Positions 40,102 through 48,468 of a stretch of 49,181 nt of DNA are shown here, in pieces. This DNA is from an uncultured Oscillospiraceae bacterium (GTDB lineage: Bacteria; Bacillota; Clostridia; Oscillospirales; Oscillospiraceae): the NCBI GenBank assembly GCA_934589675.1, contig CAKTOF010000019.1:1-49181 (forward strand). The letters run 5' to 3'. The notes beneath the pieces are model-generated. The model had not been told where the DNA came from, made no database searches, and saw only the letters and a program-made list of their open reading frames with translations. Positions within the stretch are counted from its first letter, which is position 1, and each line of letters starts with the position of its first letter. The translations under genes were made by a program, and so were the position numbers.

Positions 40102-40737
40102 TCACCCTTCGAGGCCGGACCTCAGCCCCGTGAGGCCGCTGAAGATGAGCGTGGCGCTCATGGCGGCAAGCTCGGAGAAGGCGATGCCGTCGTCCGCGTG
40201 GATCCAGCGGACGAACGTGGACACGGCGCCGGAGGCGAGCTGCTGCGCGGCATACGGGCGCAGCGTGTCGGAAAGCTGCGGGTACTGCGCGAGCTTTTTC
40301 TCGACGACGGCCGCCGTCGCGTGCTCGACCTTGCGGCGGATGTACTCGAGCGAGCGTGCGCTCGCCAGCCGGCGGAGCACGTCGTAATACTGCATGACCG
40401 TCTCCTCGACGCTCTTTAAGACCGTGGCCGTGTCGGCGTCCGCACCGTAGAAATTCGCGCGGTCGAGCGCGCGCTCAAGCTCGCTTGCGTAGATGTCCTC
40501 GACCTCGGCGAGCACGTCGTCGAGCGAGCTGTAGTGCATATAGAACGTCTTGCGGTTGATGTCCGCGCGCTCGGCCAGCTCCTTGACCGTGATCTGCGAG
40601 AATTCCTTCTCCATAATGAGCTCTAAAAACGCCGCGCGGATGGCGGCGCGGCTGCGGCGCACGCGGCGGTCGACATGCTTGCCCTCGCGCGCGGGCGTCT
40701 GACCCGGGCGGCGGGCATCGGGCGTCCGATCCTCCAT
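40102..40737 (-). CDS. TetR/AcrR family transcriptional regulator
   Basis: Encodes 211 residues. A basic Arg-rich leader (residues 1-30) precedes the helix-turn-helix (SRAAIRAAFLELIMEKEFSQITVKELAERADINRKTFYMHYSSLDDVL). The rest is a helical effector domain of the DUF/TetR_C type seen with DhaS-like regulators. No obvious target is adjacent except the flavoprotein reductase transcribed toward it from 42763 and the diguanylate cyclase downstream. No terminator is visible after its stop, so it may read through into the cyclase promoter region. Confidence 0.87.
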   Translation of the reverse strand: MEDRTPDARRPGQTPAREGKHVDRRVRRSRAAIRAAFLELIMEKEFSQITVKELAERADINRKTFYMHYSSLDDVLAEVEDIYASELERALDRANFYGADADTATVLKSVEETVMQYYDVLRRLASARSLEYIRRKVEHATAAVVEKKLAQYPQLSDTLRPYAAQQLASGAVSTFVRWIHADDGIAFSELAAMSATLIFSGLTGLRSGLEG

Positions 40738-40780
40738 CAGTATCCCTGCTTTCTGCGGGCGCTGCCCGCTGTTTTTCTTC

Positions 40781-40809
40781 AGAATAACCGAAAATCGGGC
40801 AAAAGTCAA
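40781..40809 (-). promoter_or_regulatory. Promoter of the second TetR gene, with small dyad
   Basis: Minus strand: -35 TTGACT (40804-40809), 17-bp spacer, -10 TATTCT (40781-40786). CAACAGATGTTG (40807-40818), a near-perfect palindrome, overlaps the -35 and may be its operator. Confidence 0.65.
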
Positions 40810-40906
40810 CAGATGTTGCTTATTGTCCGCCCGTTCCGATAGGAAATTTTCCCGGCGGCTCTGCGGCGCAGAAAAAGCAAGGCAGGGCCGGATAAGAAAA
40901 CATAGA

Positions 40907-40941
40907 AAATGGCCCGTTGGGAGAATCCCAACGGGCCATTT
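40907..40941 (-). terminator. Palindrome, likely terminator of the flavoprotein gene
   Basis: A 16-bp stem AAATGGCCCGTTGGGA with its complement, 3-nt loop, followed on the minus strand by TTCTATGTTTTC. It lies 170 bp after the flavoprotein stop; 40942-41110 holds nothing else except a short stem (GCCTC / GAGGC plus T6, 41082-41101) pointing the other way. Confidence 0.6.
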
Positions 40942-41110
40942 CGCGCAGCGCCGCACGGGGATGGATTTGCGCATCTGCGAAGCAATTTTCTCGCAGCACT
41001 ACTTTGTGTAATGCAAGGGAAAATTGTGCACGCAGGGGCGGAAATACGCTTCGTGCGGGCTATGGTTTCTTGTCCGGCGCTGCCTCCGGGGAGGCTTTTT
41101 TGAGGGCTGC

Positions 41111-42763
41111 TCAGTCCATTTCGTTTTTGACGATGGCAAGGCCGGCCTCGCGGCCGAGCGTGGCGGCGATGCCGATGGACACGCCGGCGATCGGGGTGAA
41201 ATACTGCGGGCCGAAGCGGCGGCCGCAGCAGTTGCCGGAGGCGTAGAGGCCGGGGATGACGGCGTAGTTTTCGTCGAGCACGCGCTGGTCGCCGTCGGTG
41301 ACGAGGCCGCCGACGGAAACGAGCATCCCGCCGAATTTTGTGGGCGGCATCGTCTCGGCAAACAGCATCCCGGCAAGCGGGTCGAGCAGCTTTTGATCGC
41401 GCGCGAAGTCCTCGTCGCGCCCTGTCTGGCAGAAGCCGTTGTAGCGGCGGATGGACGATGCGAAATTCTCCGCGGCCGCGCCTTCAAGGCCGAGCACGGC
41501 GGCAAGACCCTCCGGCGTCGGCGCGAAGGCGGCCTCGGCGCGCGCGATGGGGTCCTTCGAGCCGTTCGACCAGACGCCGCCCTCCGGGTGCGCCTTGGCG
41601 TAGGCGACGAGGGCATTGAGCGCGCCGACGGCGCGGTCGTCCGTCTCGTCGAAGCTGCCGTGCGCCGGGATGACCCAGGACAGCTCGTGCGTCAGATAGT
41701 CCTCGTCGAACACGCGGAAGATCTTCCCGCGGACGGTCTGGTTGCCGGCCATGCCGCACAGCTCCATGCCGCCGAAGACCTCGTTGCAGAAGCGGCGGCC
41801 GTTTTCGTCCAGCCACACCGCGCCGAAGCGGCCGAGGCCGCCGGCGGAGACGCGCAGATGGTTGCCGGACATGGTCGGCAGCGGCCGCGTCTCCATGCGC
41901 GCGCCGATCCAGGTCGCCATGCGGTGGCCGCGGCCGTCGCGGCTGACGTTGCGCGCGGGCTTTTCGCCGGGCGTGTAGAGGTCGGTGATGTCCGGCGCAA
42001 GCTCGAGCAGCATCTCCTCGTTCTTTGCAAAGTCGCCCGACGAGAGCAGCACGGCGCGGCGCGCCGTCAGGCGGAGGAATTCGTTCGTTTTCCGGTCGCG
42101 CGCGATGAGGCCCGTCACGCGGCCGCCCGGCTCGCGCTCGAGCTGGAGCGCCTCCGTCGCAAACAGGATCCTGCCGCCCGCGGCGATGGCCTTTTTGTGG
42201 TTTTCCTTGCACACGTCCGGCAGCGTCGGCCAGCCCTTCCAGCCCATCGGGTCGTCATAGGGAAACTGCGCCGTGCCGTTCCAGTAGCGGTAGCCGTTGA
42301 TGTCGACAAAGCCGTTTTCGCGCAGCTCCTTTTTGAAATTCGCGCCGCCGCGCTTCCAGAACGCGACGTGGATGAGCTCTTCGTCGGCGAGAATTTCGGG
42401 GTCGATCATGTCCGTGAACCAGTCGAACGTCTCGCCGGATTTTTTGCAGAATTTCATGACGAGCTCGGGATTGGCGCGGTTGCCCGCGCGGCGCATCCAC
42501 TCGTTGAAGAGCTCGAGCGGGTCGACGTGCGGCACGCCGCGGCTTTCTAAAAATTTCGAGTTGATGTGGCCGAAGTCGCGGCCATACGAGCGGTAGTATT
42601 TCTCGTTCATCATCTCGACGGCGATCGTCTCGGCGCCGGCCTCCTGTGCGGCGCGCATGGCGCACGTGCCGGCGTAGCCGAGTCCGGCGACGATGACGTC
42701 GGCCTCGTAATGGCGCGAGATGAGCGATTCGTCGATGGGGGCGGGCGGTGTTCTCCAGCTCAT
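41111..42763 (-). CDS. FAD-binding protein, fumarate reductase/succinate dehydrogenase flavoprotein family
   Basis: Encodes 550 residues; ATG 6 nt after AAGGAG. The N-terminal FAD fold is ADVIVAGLGYAGTCAMRAAQE (about residues 20-40), and the C-terminal FAD contact is VIPGLYASGNCCGRRFGPQY (about 500-519). The large middle region includes the cap domain (KFGGMLVSVGGLV, NEVFGGMELCGMAGNQ). No signal peptide, heme motif or FMN-binding domain and no partner subunit next to it. A soluble flavoprotein reductase or dehydrogenase acting on an unknown, probably carboxylate-type substrate. Related but not close to the one at 30186. Confidence 0.85.
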   Translation of the reverse strand: MSWRTPPAPIDESLISRHYEADVIVAGLGYAGTCAMRAAQEAGAETIAVEMMNEKYYRSYGRDFGHINSKFLESRGVPHVDPLELFNEWMRRAGNRANPELVMKFCKKSGETFDWFTDMIDPEILADEELIHVAFWKRGGANFKKELRENGFVDINGYRYWNGTAQFPYDDPMGWKGWPTLPDVCKENHKKAIAAGGRILFATEALQLEREPGGRVTGLIARDRKTNEFLRLTARRAVLLSSGDFAKNEEMLLELAPDITDLYTPGEKPARNVSRDGRGHRMATWIGARMETRPLPTMSGNHLRVSAGGLGRFGAVWLDENGRRFCNEVFGGMELCGMAGNQTVRGKIFRVFDEDYLTHELSWVIPAHGSFDETDDRAVGALNALVAYAKAHPEGGVWSNGSKDPIARAEAAFAPTPEGLAAVLGLEGAAAENFASSIRRYNGFCQTGRDEDFARDQKLLDPLAGMLFAETMPPTKFGGMLVSVGGLVTDGDQRVLDENYAVIPGLYASGNCCGRRFGPQYFTPIAGVSIGIAATLGREAGLAIVKNEMD

Positions 42764-42809
42764 GGTGTTCTCCTTCCGATTGACGCGGCCGGATGGCCGT
42801 TTTCTTTTT

Positions 42810-42839
42810 AGTATACAACCGGTAAGGCTGCAAACACAA
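42810..42839 (-). promoter_or_regulatory. Promoter of the second flavoprotein gene
   Basis: Minus strand: -35 TTGTGT (42834-42839), 18-bp spacer, -10 TATACT (42810-42815). Confidence 0.6.
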
Positions 42840-42890
42840 TGGGCCGTTTTCATGAAAATGCGGCGCGATTTTTGTGGAGGGAGACGAGGA

Positions 42891-43424
42891 TCATGCGCCG
42901 ATCCCGCCCGCCTCGACCGGCGTGAGCAGCTCCCGGGCGATGCGCAGGTACTCGGCGCATTCTCTCGGCGTGCGGGCGCGGTCTTCGTCATTCAGCTCCC
43001 GGACGACCTTGCCCGGAACGCCCATGACGACGGCGCCGGGCGGGATGATCTTGCCCTCGGTGACGAGCGCGCCGGCTCCGATGACGGCGCCCGCGCCGAT
43101 GTGCGCGCCCGTCATGACGACGGCGCCCATGCCGACGAGCGAGCCCGGCTCGAGCACGCACGAGTGCAGGATGGCCGCGTGGCCGATGAGGCAGTTTTCG
43201 CCGACGACGGTCGGGATGCCCGTGTCGCCGTGGACGATGACGCCGTCCTGGAGGTTCGACCCCGCGCCGATCGTGATGGACGCGTAATCCCCGCGCAGCA
43301 CCGCGCCCGGCCAGATGGAGACGTCTTTTTCCAGCGTCACGTCGCCGATGAGCGTCGCGTTCTCGGCCACATAGCACCGCCCCGCGGCGCGCGGAGCCTT
43401 GCCCTCGAATTCCTTGATATACAT
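42891..43424 (-). CDS. Gamma-carbonic anhydrase family hexapeptide protein
   Basis: Encodes 177 residues with ATG behind GAGG. A left-handed beta-helix of hexapeptide repeats (ENATLIGDVTLEKDVSIWPGAVLRGDYASITIGAGSNLQDG) followed by the three zinc His positions (VIVHGDTG, LIGHAAILHSC) and a C-terminal helix (ARTPRECAEYLRIARELL). The family includes gamma-carbonic anhydrases; many members have untested activity. Lies 66 bp after typA across a terminator, so probably expressed by read-through. Confidence 0.9.
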   Translation of the reverse strand: MYIKEFEGKAPRAAGRCYVAENATLIGDVTLEKDVSIWPGAVLRGDYASITIGAGSNLQDGVIVHGDTGIPTVVGENCLIGHAAILHSCVLEPGSLVGMGAVVMTGAHIGAGAVIGAGALVTEGKIIPPGAVVMGVPGKVVRELNDEDRARTPRECAEYLRIARELLTPVEAGGIGA

Positions 43425-43450
43425 TGTAAAACCTCGTTTCTGAAATCTTG

Positions 43451-43484
43451 AAAAAAGCCGCCGCACCAGCGGGCGCGGCGGCTT
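43451..43484 (-). terminator. Terminator of typA
   Basis: AAGCCGCCGC / GCGGCGGCTT, 10-nt loop, six T on the minus strand, 6 bp after the typA stop. Confidence 0.82.
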
Positions 43485-43489
43485 CGGCT

Positions 43490-45310
43490 TTATTTTTTGC
43501 TTGCGGCGCGCATGCGGTCGGCATGGCTGAGCAGGCGCTTGCGGATGCGGATGTTCTCGGGCGTGACCTCGAGCAGCTCGTCGTCGGCGAGGAACTCCAG
43601 GCACTGCTCGAGCGACATGACGCGCGGCGTCGTCAGGCGCAGCGCCTCGTCCGAGCCCGCGGCGCGCATGTTCGTCAGCTGCTTCTTCTTGCAGACGTTG
43701 ACGGACATGTCCTCGTTGCGCGCGCAGCTGCCGACGACCATGCCCGCGTAGACCGGCGTGCCTGCGCCGATGAACAGCTGGCCGCGCTCCTGCGCGTTGA
43801 ACAGGCCGTAGGCCACGGCCTCGCCCGTCTCGAAGGCGACGAGCGAGCCGGTCGCGCGGCGGGCGATCTCGCCCTTGACGGGCTGGTAGGAGTCGAACAC
43901 GGAGGCCATGATGCCCTCGCCCTTCGTGTCGGTCAAAAACTCGTTGCGGTAGCCGAACAGGCCGCGCGAGGGGACGAGGAATTCGAGCTTCATGCGCGCG
44001 CCGACCGGCGTCATCGTGACGAATTCGCCCTTGCGCGCGCCGAGCTTCTCCATGACCGAGCCCATATAGTCCTGCGGGACGTCGACGACGACGCGCTCGA
44101 CCGGCTCGCACTTTTTCCCGTCGATCTCCTGATAGAGCACGCGCGGGGGAGAGACCTGGAACTCATAGCCCTCGCGGCGCATCGTCTCGATGAGGATGGA
44201 CAGCGACATCTCGCCGCGGCCGGCGACGTTGAACGAATCCGTGGACGAGCCGACCTCCGTCACGCGCAGCGAGACGTCCTTGAGCGTCTCGCGGAACAGC
44301 CGCTCGCGCAGCTGGCGGGACGTGACGAACTTGCCCTCGCGCCCGGCAAAGGGGCTGTCGTTGACGGAGAACGTCATTTCGAGCGTCGGCGCCGAAATTT
44401 TCACGAACGGCAGCGGCTCGACCTCCTCCGGCGCGCAGATCGTGCGGCCGATGGTGATGTCCGAAATGCCGGAGAACGCGACGATCTCGCCGGCCGAGGC
44501 CTCCTGCACCGGCACCTTGCCGAGCCCGTCGAACTCATAGAGCGCGACGACCTTGGCCTTCTCGCGCTTTTCCGGGTCGTGATAGTCGCAGACGATGACG
44601 TCCTGATTCTGGCGGATCGTGCCGCGCTCGATGCGGCCGACGCCGATGCGGCCGACGTAGTCGTTGTAGTCGATGGACGAGACGAGCATCTGGAGCGGCG
44701 CGGCCGGGTCGCCCTCGGGCGCGGGGATGTAGTCGACGATCGTGTCAAAGAGCGGCTCGAGGCTCGTGCCGCGCACATGCGGCGCAAACGACGAGATGCC
44801 CTCGCGCGCCGAGCAGAAGATCGTCGGCGAGTCGAACTGCTCCTCCGTGGCGTTGAGGTCGAGCAGCAGCTCGAGGACCTCGTCGCACACCTCGTCGATG
44901 CGCGCGTCCGGGCGGTCGATCTTGTTGATGACGACGATGACGCGGTGGCCGAGCTCGAGCGCCTTCGACAGAACAAAGCGCGTCTGCGGCATGGGGCCCT
45001 CGGCCGCGTCGACGAGCAGCAGGACGCCGTTGACCATCTTCAAGATGCGCTCGACCTCGCCGCCGAAGTCGGCGTGGCCCGGCGTGTCGACGATGTTGAT
45101 CTTCTTGCCCTTGTAGTGGACGGCCGTATTTTTGGCGAGGATGGTGATGCCGCGCTCGCGCTCGAGGTCGCCGGAGTCCATGACGCGGTCGACCGTCGCT
45201 TGATTCTCGCGGTACACGCCGCCCTGCTTGAGCATCTCGTCGACAAGCGTCGTCTTGCCGTGGTCAACGTGGGCGATGATGGCGATATTTCTGATGTTTT
45301 CCTGCTGCAT
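43490..45310 (-). CDS. typA: Ribosome-associated GTPase TypA/BipA
   Basis: Encodes 606 residues, full length. Translational GTPase that binds the ribosome and supports growth under stress and low temperature, including 50S assembly. G1 HVDHGKTT, switch II DTPGHADFGGEVER, G4 NKIDRPDAR, then EF-G-like domains and the TypA-specific C-terminal domain (RGLFGYRNEFLTDTKGEG). ATG start; its promoter overlaps a hairpin. Confidence 0.97.
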   Translation of the reverse strand: MQQENIRNIAIIAHVDHGKTTLVDEMLKQGGVYRENQATVDRVMDSGDLERERGITILAKNTAVHYKGKKINIVDTPGHADFGGEVERILKMVNGVLLLVDAAEGPMPQTRFVLSKALELGHRVIVVINKIDRPDARIDEVCDEVLELLLDLNATEEQFDSPTIFCSAREGISSFAPHVRGTSLEPLFDTIVDYIPAPEGDPAAPLQMLVSSIDYNDYVGRIGVGRIERGTIRQNQDVIVCDYHDPEKREKAKVVALYEFDGLGKVPVQEASAGEIVAFSGISDITIGRTICAPEEVEPLPFVKISAPTLEMTFSVNDSPFAGREGKFVTSRQLRERLFRETLKDVSLRVTEVGSSTDSFNVAGRGEMSLSILIETMRREGYEFQVSPPRVLYQEIDGKKCEPVERVVVDVPQDYMGSVMEKLGARKGEFVTMTPVGARMKLEFLVPSRGLFGYRNEFLTDTKGEGIMASVFDSYQPVKGEIARRATGSLVAFETGEAVAYGLFNAQERGQLFIGAGTPVYAGMVVGSCARNEDMSVNVCKKKQLTNMRAAGSDEALRLTTPRVMSLEQCLEFLADDELLEVTPENIRIRKRLLSHADRMRAASKK

Positions 45311-45355
45311 GGGCAGGCACTCCCTTTCGTATTTAGCACAATTTCACGAATGTAT

Positions 45356-45384
45356 AGTATATCACGGCACACGCCCCTGCGCAA
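45356..45384 (-). promoter_or_regulatory. Promoter of typA
   Basis: Minus strand: -35 TTGCGC (45379-45384), 17-bp spacer, -10 TATACT (45356-45361). Confidence 0.65.
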
Positions 45385-45405
45385 GGGCGCAGAGGCGTGT
45401 TTTTT
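45369..45405 (+). terminator. Terminator-like hairpin on the plus strand over the typA promoter
   Basis: ACACGCC-C-CTGCGC / GCGCAG-A-GGCGTGT (45369-45400), 4-nt loop, then TTTTT on the plus strand. No plus-strand gene ends here; it contains the -35 of typA. It could also act at the queH 3' end on the other strand. Confidence 0.5.
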
Positions 45406-45431
45406 GCCTTTTTTCGTAAAAAGCGGGATGC

Positions 45432-45980
45432 TCAGGGGATGATCCGGCTTTTTTTCAGGTAGCGCTCCTCCTCGGAAAAGACGCAGCCGCAGTACTTCTG
45501 CATGTAGAGCCCCAACTCGCGCGCGCGCTCCTGCCCGGCGCGGAAGAGCGGACGGAAGTCGCGGTAGAGAAAGTCCACGCCGTAGCACGCGGCCGCGCGC
45601 GCGGCCACCGAGCGCATCAGCTCGTGATTCTGATACGGGCTGATGAACAGGCTCGAGGTAAAGCTGTCGAACCCGCCCTCCTTCGCCTGCCGCGCGGCCT
45701 CAAAGAGGCGGAACTCGTAGCAGTGGATGCAGCGGTTTTCGATGTCGCCTGCCACGGTGCGCACAAACGGGCGCAGGCCGTAGTCGTTGCGCTCGACAAG
45801 CGGCAGGCCGACTATTCCGGCGTACTCCCGCACGGTGTTGCGGCGGGCGCGGTACTCCGTAAAGGGGTGGATGTTCGGGTTGTACCACAGCCCCGTCACG
45901 TCAAGACCCTCGCCGCGCAGCGAGTCGATGCACTGGTTCGCGCACGGCGCGCAGCAGATGTGCAGCAGCGTATTTGCCAT
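45432..45980 (-). CDS. queH: Epoxyqueuosine reductase QueH
   Basis: Encodes 182 residues; ATG behind AAGGAGG. The last step of queuosine synthesis, reducing epoxyqueuosine in tRNA; the non-B12 alternative to QueG. The paired cysteines HICCAPCANQC near the N-terminus, GDIENRCIHCYEFRL and the C-terminal KYCGC are typical iron-sulfur/redox motifs of QueH. Probably in a transcript with the MATE gene upstream (44-bp gap). Confidence 0.93.
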   Translation of the reverse strand: MANTLLHICCAPCANQCIDSLRGEGLDVTGLWYNPNIHPFTEYRARRNTVREYAGIVGLPLVERNDYGLRPFVRTVAGDIENRCIHCYEFRLFEAARQAKEGGFDSFTSSLFISPYQNHELMRSVAARAAACYGVDFLYRDFRPLFRAGQERARELGLYMQKYCGCVFSEEERYLKKSRIIP

Positions 45981-46024
45981 GGAAAAGCCTCCTTGGAATG
46001 CGGAAAATCAGGCGCCGGGCGCGG

Positions 46025-47413
46025 CTACTTCGATGCGCACTCGGCCAGCCAGAGCTCGTGCTCGCGGTCGATGTGGCCGCAGAGGCGGCGCTTGAGGACG
46101 ACGAAGGCGACGATCTGGCAGGCGATGGCGATGGAGTACGTCACGGGGTAGACGCAGTAGAGCCCGACGAGCGTGTGGTGGCGCGGGAAGATGAGGCCGA
46201 TCCACAAAAAGCGGACGATGCACACGCCGAAGAGCGTGATGAACATCGGCGTCTTTGACGAGCCCATGCCGCGCAGCGAGTTTGTCAGCGTGTCCATCGT
46301 CGCGCACATGAAGAACGTCCAGAGCATAAAGTGCAGCCGCCCGAGCGCCGCGGTCATCGCCGCCGGGTTGTCGGTGATGTACAGCCGCAGAAGCGGCTGG
46401 CCGAACAGGTAGCACAGGCCGGCCAGCAGCCACGAAAACGCCCACACATAGGCCAGGCAGCACAGCACCGTGCGGCCGATGCGGCGGTGCTCATGCGCGC
46501 CGATCTGCTGGCCGATGAACGTGACGGCGCTCTGGCCGATGGCGCTCGTGCCGGTGTAGGCGAAGTTCTCCACGCTCGAGCAGGCGGAGTTCCCGGCGAC
46601 GACCGCCGCGCCGAGCGTGTTGACCGACGCCTGAACGGCGATGTTGGCGATGTTGAACAGGCAGCTCTGCGCAAGCGCGGGGAAGCCGAGGCGGCAGATG
46701 CGCCGCAGCGTCTGCCGGTGGACGCCGAGGTGGCGGACGGACAGCCGCCGCGCGTCCTTCGCGTGGCACAAAAACACGGTCATGGCAATGGCCGCGGCGT
46801 AGTTGGAGACGCTCGTCGCCGCTGCGACGCCCGCGACGTCCCAGCGGAAGCAGATGACGAGGATCAGGTTCAGCGCCGCGTTGAGCACGCCCGAGGCCGT
46901 GAGGATGTACAGCGGCCGCTTCGAGTCGCCCGCGCCGCGGCAGACGGCCGCGCCGAAGTTGTACACCGAGATGGCCGGCAGGCCGAGGCCGTAGATGCGG
47001 AAATAGAGCACGGACTGGTCAAGAATTTCGTCCGGCGTTTTCATCAGGCGCAGAAGGCCTTCCGCGCCCGCGACGAACACGACGGCAAGCCCCGCGCCCG
47101 CGGCGAGGCCGACGGTGAAGGCCGTGTGCGTGGTGCGGCGGATGCCCTCGTCGTTGTGCGCGCCGACGTGATTGGCGACGCTGACCGTCGCGCCGACGGT
47201 GAAGTTCACCATGGCGTTCACGACGAGGTTGACGAGCGTCGTCGTCGCGCCGACGGCCGCAAGCGCCATGCTCCCGGCGAACTGGCCGATGACGACGAGG
47301 TCGACCGTGTTGAACAGAAGCTGCAGCTCCGCCGTCAGAAGAAACGGCAGCGCAAAGCGCAGAATGTCGAGCGCGAGGCTCCTGCGCGCGCCGCGTTGCA
47401 GGGTGGGGGCCAT
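46025..47413 (-). CDS. MATE family efflux transporter
   Basis: Encodes 462 residues. About twelve hydrophobic segments; LLTAELQLLFNTVDLVVIGQFAG is the family's first repeat and SCLFNIANIAVQASVNTLGAAVVAGN the second. ATG has AAAGGAG 11 nt upstream, a somewhat long gap. The frame extends further back past a possible leader but without a better start. Substrate unknown; no clear similarity in detail to the MATE at 32227 beyond the fold. Confidence 0.92.
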   Translation of the reverse strand: MAPTLQRGARRSLALDILRFALPFLLTAELQLLFNTVDLVVIGQFAGSMALAAVGATTTLVNLVVNAMVNFTVGATVSVANHVGAHNDEGIRRTTHTAFTVGLAAGAGLAVVFVAGAEGLLRLMKTPDEILDQSVLYFRIYGLGLPAISVYNFGAAVCRGAGDSKRPLYILTASGVLNAALNLILVICFRWDVAGVAAATSVSNYAAAIAMTVFLCHAKDARRLSVRHLGVHRQTLRRICRLGFPALAQSCLFNIANIAVQASVNTLGAAVVAGNSACSSVENFAYTGTSAIGQSAVTFIGQQIGAHEHRRIGRTVLCCLAYVWAFSWLLAGLCYLFGQPLLRLYITDNPAAMTAALGRLHFMLWTFFMCATMDTLTNSLRGMGSSKTPMFITLFGVCIVRFLWIGLIFPRHHTLVGLYCVYPVTYSIAIACQIVAFVVLKRRLCGHIDREHELWLAECASK

Positions 47414-47511
47414 GCTCTCACCGCTCCTTTCATTATAAATAACGAGACAAAGAATGAGTGGCATCATACCGCCCCGCCGCGCGTCATAGACTGCCGGTGA
47501 GGTGATGGAAG

Positions 47512-47988
47512 ATGGATCCGTATGATCACGACGCCGCATACGCCGTCTGGGCCCGCGTCACGGCAGGGCAGGACGGGCGCGGCGAGCTGACCGGGCGCAT
47601 CCCGGACATGGCCGCGGCCGCGGAGGCCCGCCGGAGCGCAGCCCTTGCAGCCGCGCAGCGCGTGGGCGGGCAGGCATCAGCGGCGCTGCGCGCCGGGGCG
47701 CAGGCCGAGCGGGAGGCGGCGAAGACGCTCGCCGCGCTCTATTTCGCCCGCACGGGCGAGCGTATGCCGGAGGCCGCCCCGGCCGATGCGGCAGATCAGC
47801 GCGCGGACACGGCCGCGGCGCTGCGCGCGCTCTACGGGCGCCAGACGGACGCGGCGGCGGAGTTCGCCCGCGCGGCCGAGGCGGAATTTGCTTCCCGCGC
47901 GCTCTTTTCGCGCCTTTCGGCCGAGGCGGGCGCGCGCAGCGAGGCGACGCTGCGCGCCCTTGCGGCAATCCTTGCCCGGCCATTGTAG
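47512..47988 (+). CDS. Ala-rich helical protein, possibly ferritin-like, unknown
   Basis: Encodes 158 residues with ATG behind GAGGTGATGG. Over a third Ala, predicted all-helical (AAAEARRSAALAAAQRVGGQASAALRAGAQAEREAAKTLAALY). The layout EREAAKTLAALYFARTGERM followed by FASRALFSRLSAEAGARSEATLRALA recalls clostridial ferritin-like proteins, but the usual metal-binding Glu/His set is not evident, so it is either degenerate or unrelated. Divergent from the MATE gene. Confidence 0.6.
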   Translation: MDPYDHDAAYAVWARVTAGQDGRGELTGRIPDMAAAAEARRSAALAAAQRVGGQASAALRAGAQAEREAAKTLAALYFARTGERMPEAAPADAADQRADTAAALRALYGRQTDAAAEFARAAEAEFASRALFSRLSAEAGARSEATLRALAAILARPL

Positions 47989-48057
47989 CGCAGCGCGGAC
48001 GCCCGGTCAAGCGGGCGGGTCTTAACAATTCTTAAGAGGTATCAGCGCCGCGCCGTC

Positions 48058-48086
48058 TTGCAATGCCGCCCGGAATTTGGTATGCT
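48058..48086 (+). promoter_or_regulatory. Promoter of the small membrane protein gene
   Basis: -35 TTGCAA (48058-48063), 17-bp spacer, -10 TATGCT (48081-48086). Confidence 0.6.
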
Positions 48087-48108
48087 GAGCACACGGAGGG
48101 ATGCAATT

Positions 48109-48468
48109 ATGAAATCGTTCAAGCTGTTTTGCGGCATCGCCAGCGTCGTCCTTGCTTCGTACTTTGCGTATCTGGCGCTCAACGCGTCCATTACGGAGAA
48201 GTTCAGCATGGGCACGGGCAGCGTGTTCTCGTTCGGCCTGCTCACAGCCGTGCTGATGCTGTGCGCGGGCATCGTCGCCATCGCCGGCCGCGCGGGCAAG
48301 CGCGGGACGACGGCCGCGGGCGTGCTCTACCTGCTGGCGTTCATCGTCGGCGTCGTGCTGCACAAGCAGACGGGCTGGATGCTGACGGCGGGCTTCCTCT
48401 CGCTGGCGTTTGCGGCGCTGTTCCTGTGCCACGGCGTCTGGATGGACGCGCCGCAGAAGGCCGTTTAA
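48109..48468 (+). CDS. Four-helix membrane protein, unknown
   Basis: Encodes 119 residues; ATG behind GGAGGG. Four hydrophobic segments: LFCGIASVVLASYFAYLAL, FGLLTAVLMLCAGIVAIAG, AGVLYLLAFIVGVVLH and MLTAGFLSLAFAALFLCHGVW, with short loops. No family I can name. The stop codon overlaps the end of the convergent acetyltransferase. Confidence 0.78.
   Translation: MKSFKLFCGIASVVLASYFAYLALNASITEKFSMGTGSVFSFGLLTAVLMLCAGIVAIAGRAGKRGTTAAGVLYLLAFIVGVVLHKQTGWMLTAGFLSLAFAALFLCHGVWMDAPQKAV

Noticed and set aside
41082..41101. Terminator on the plus strand after a hidden gene in 40942-41081
   Set aside because: No credible plus-strand frame with a ribosome binding site ends there; the stem is short and may be chance.
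43448..45442. 664-codon open frame on the plus strand
   Set aside because: Antisense to typA; composition is that of a reverse-strand shadow.
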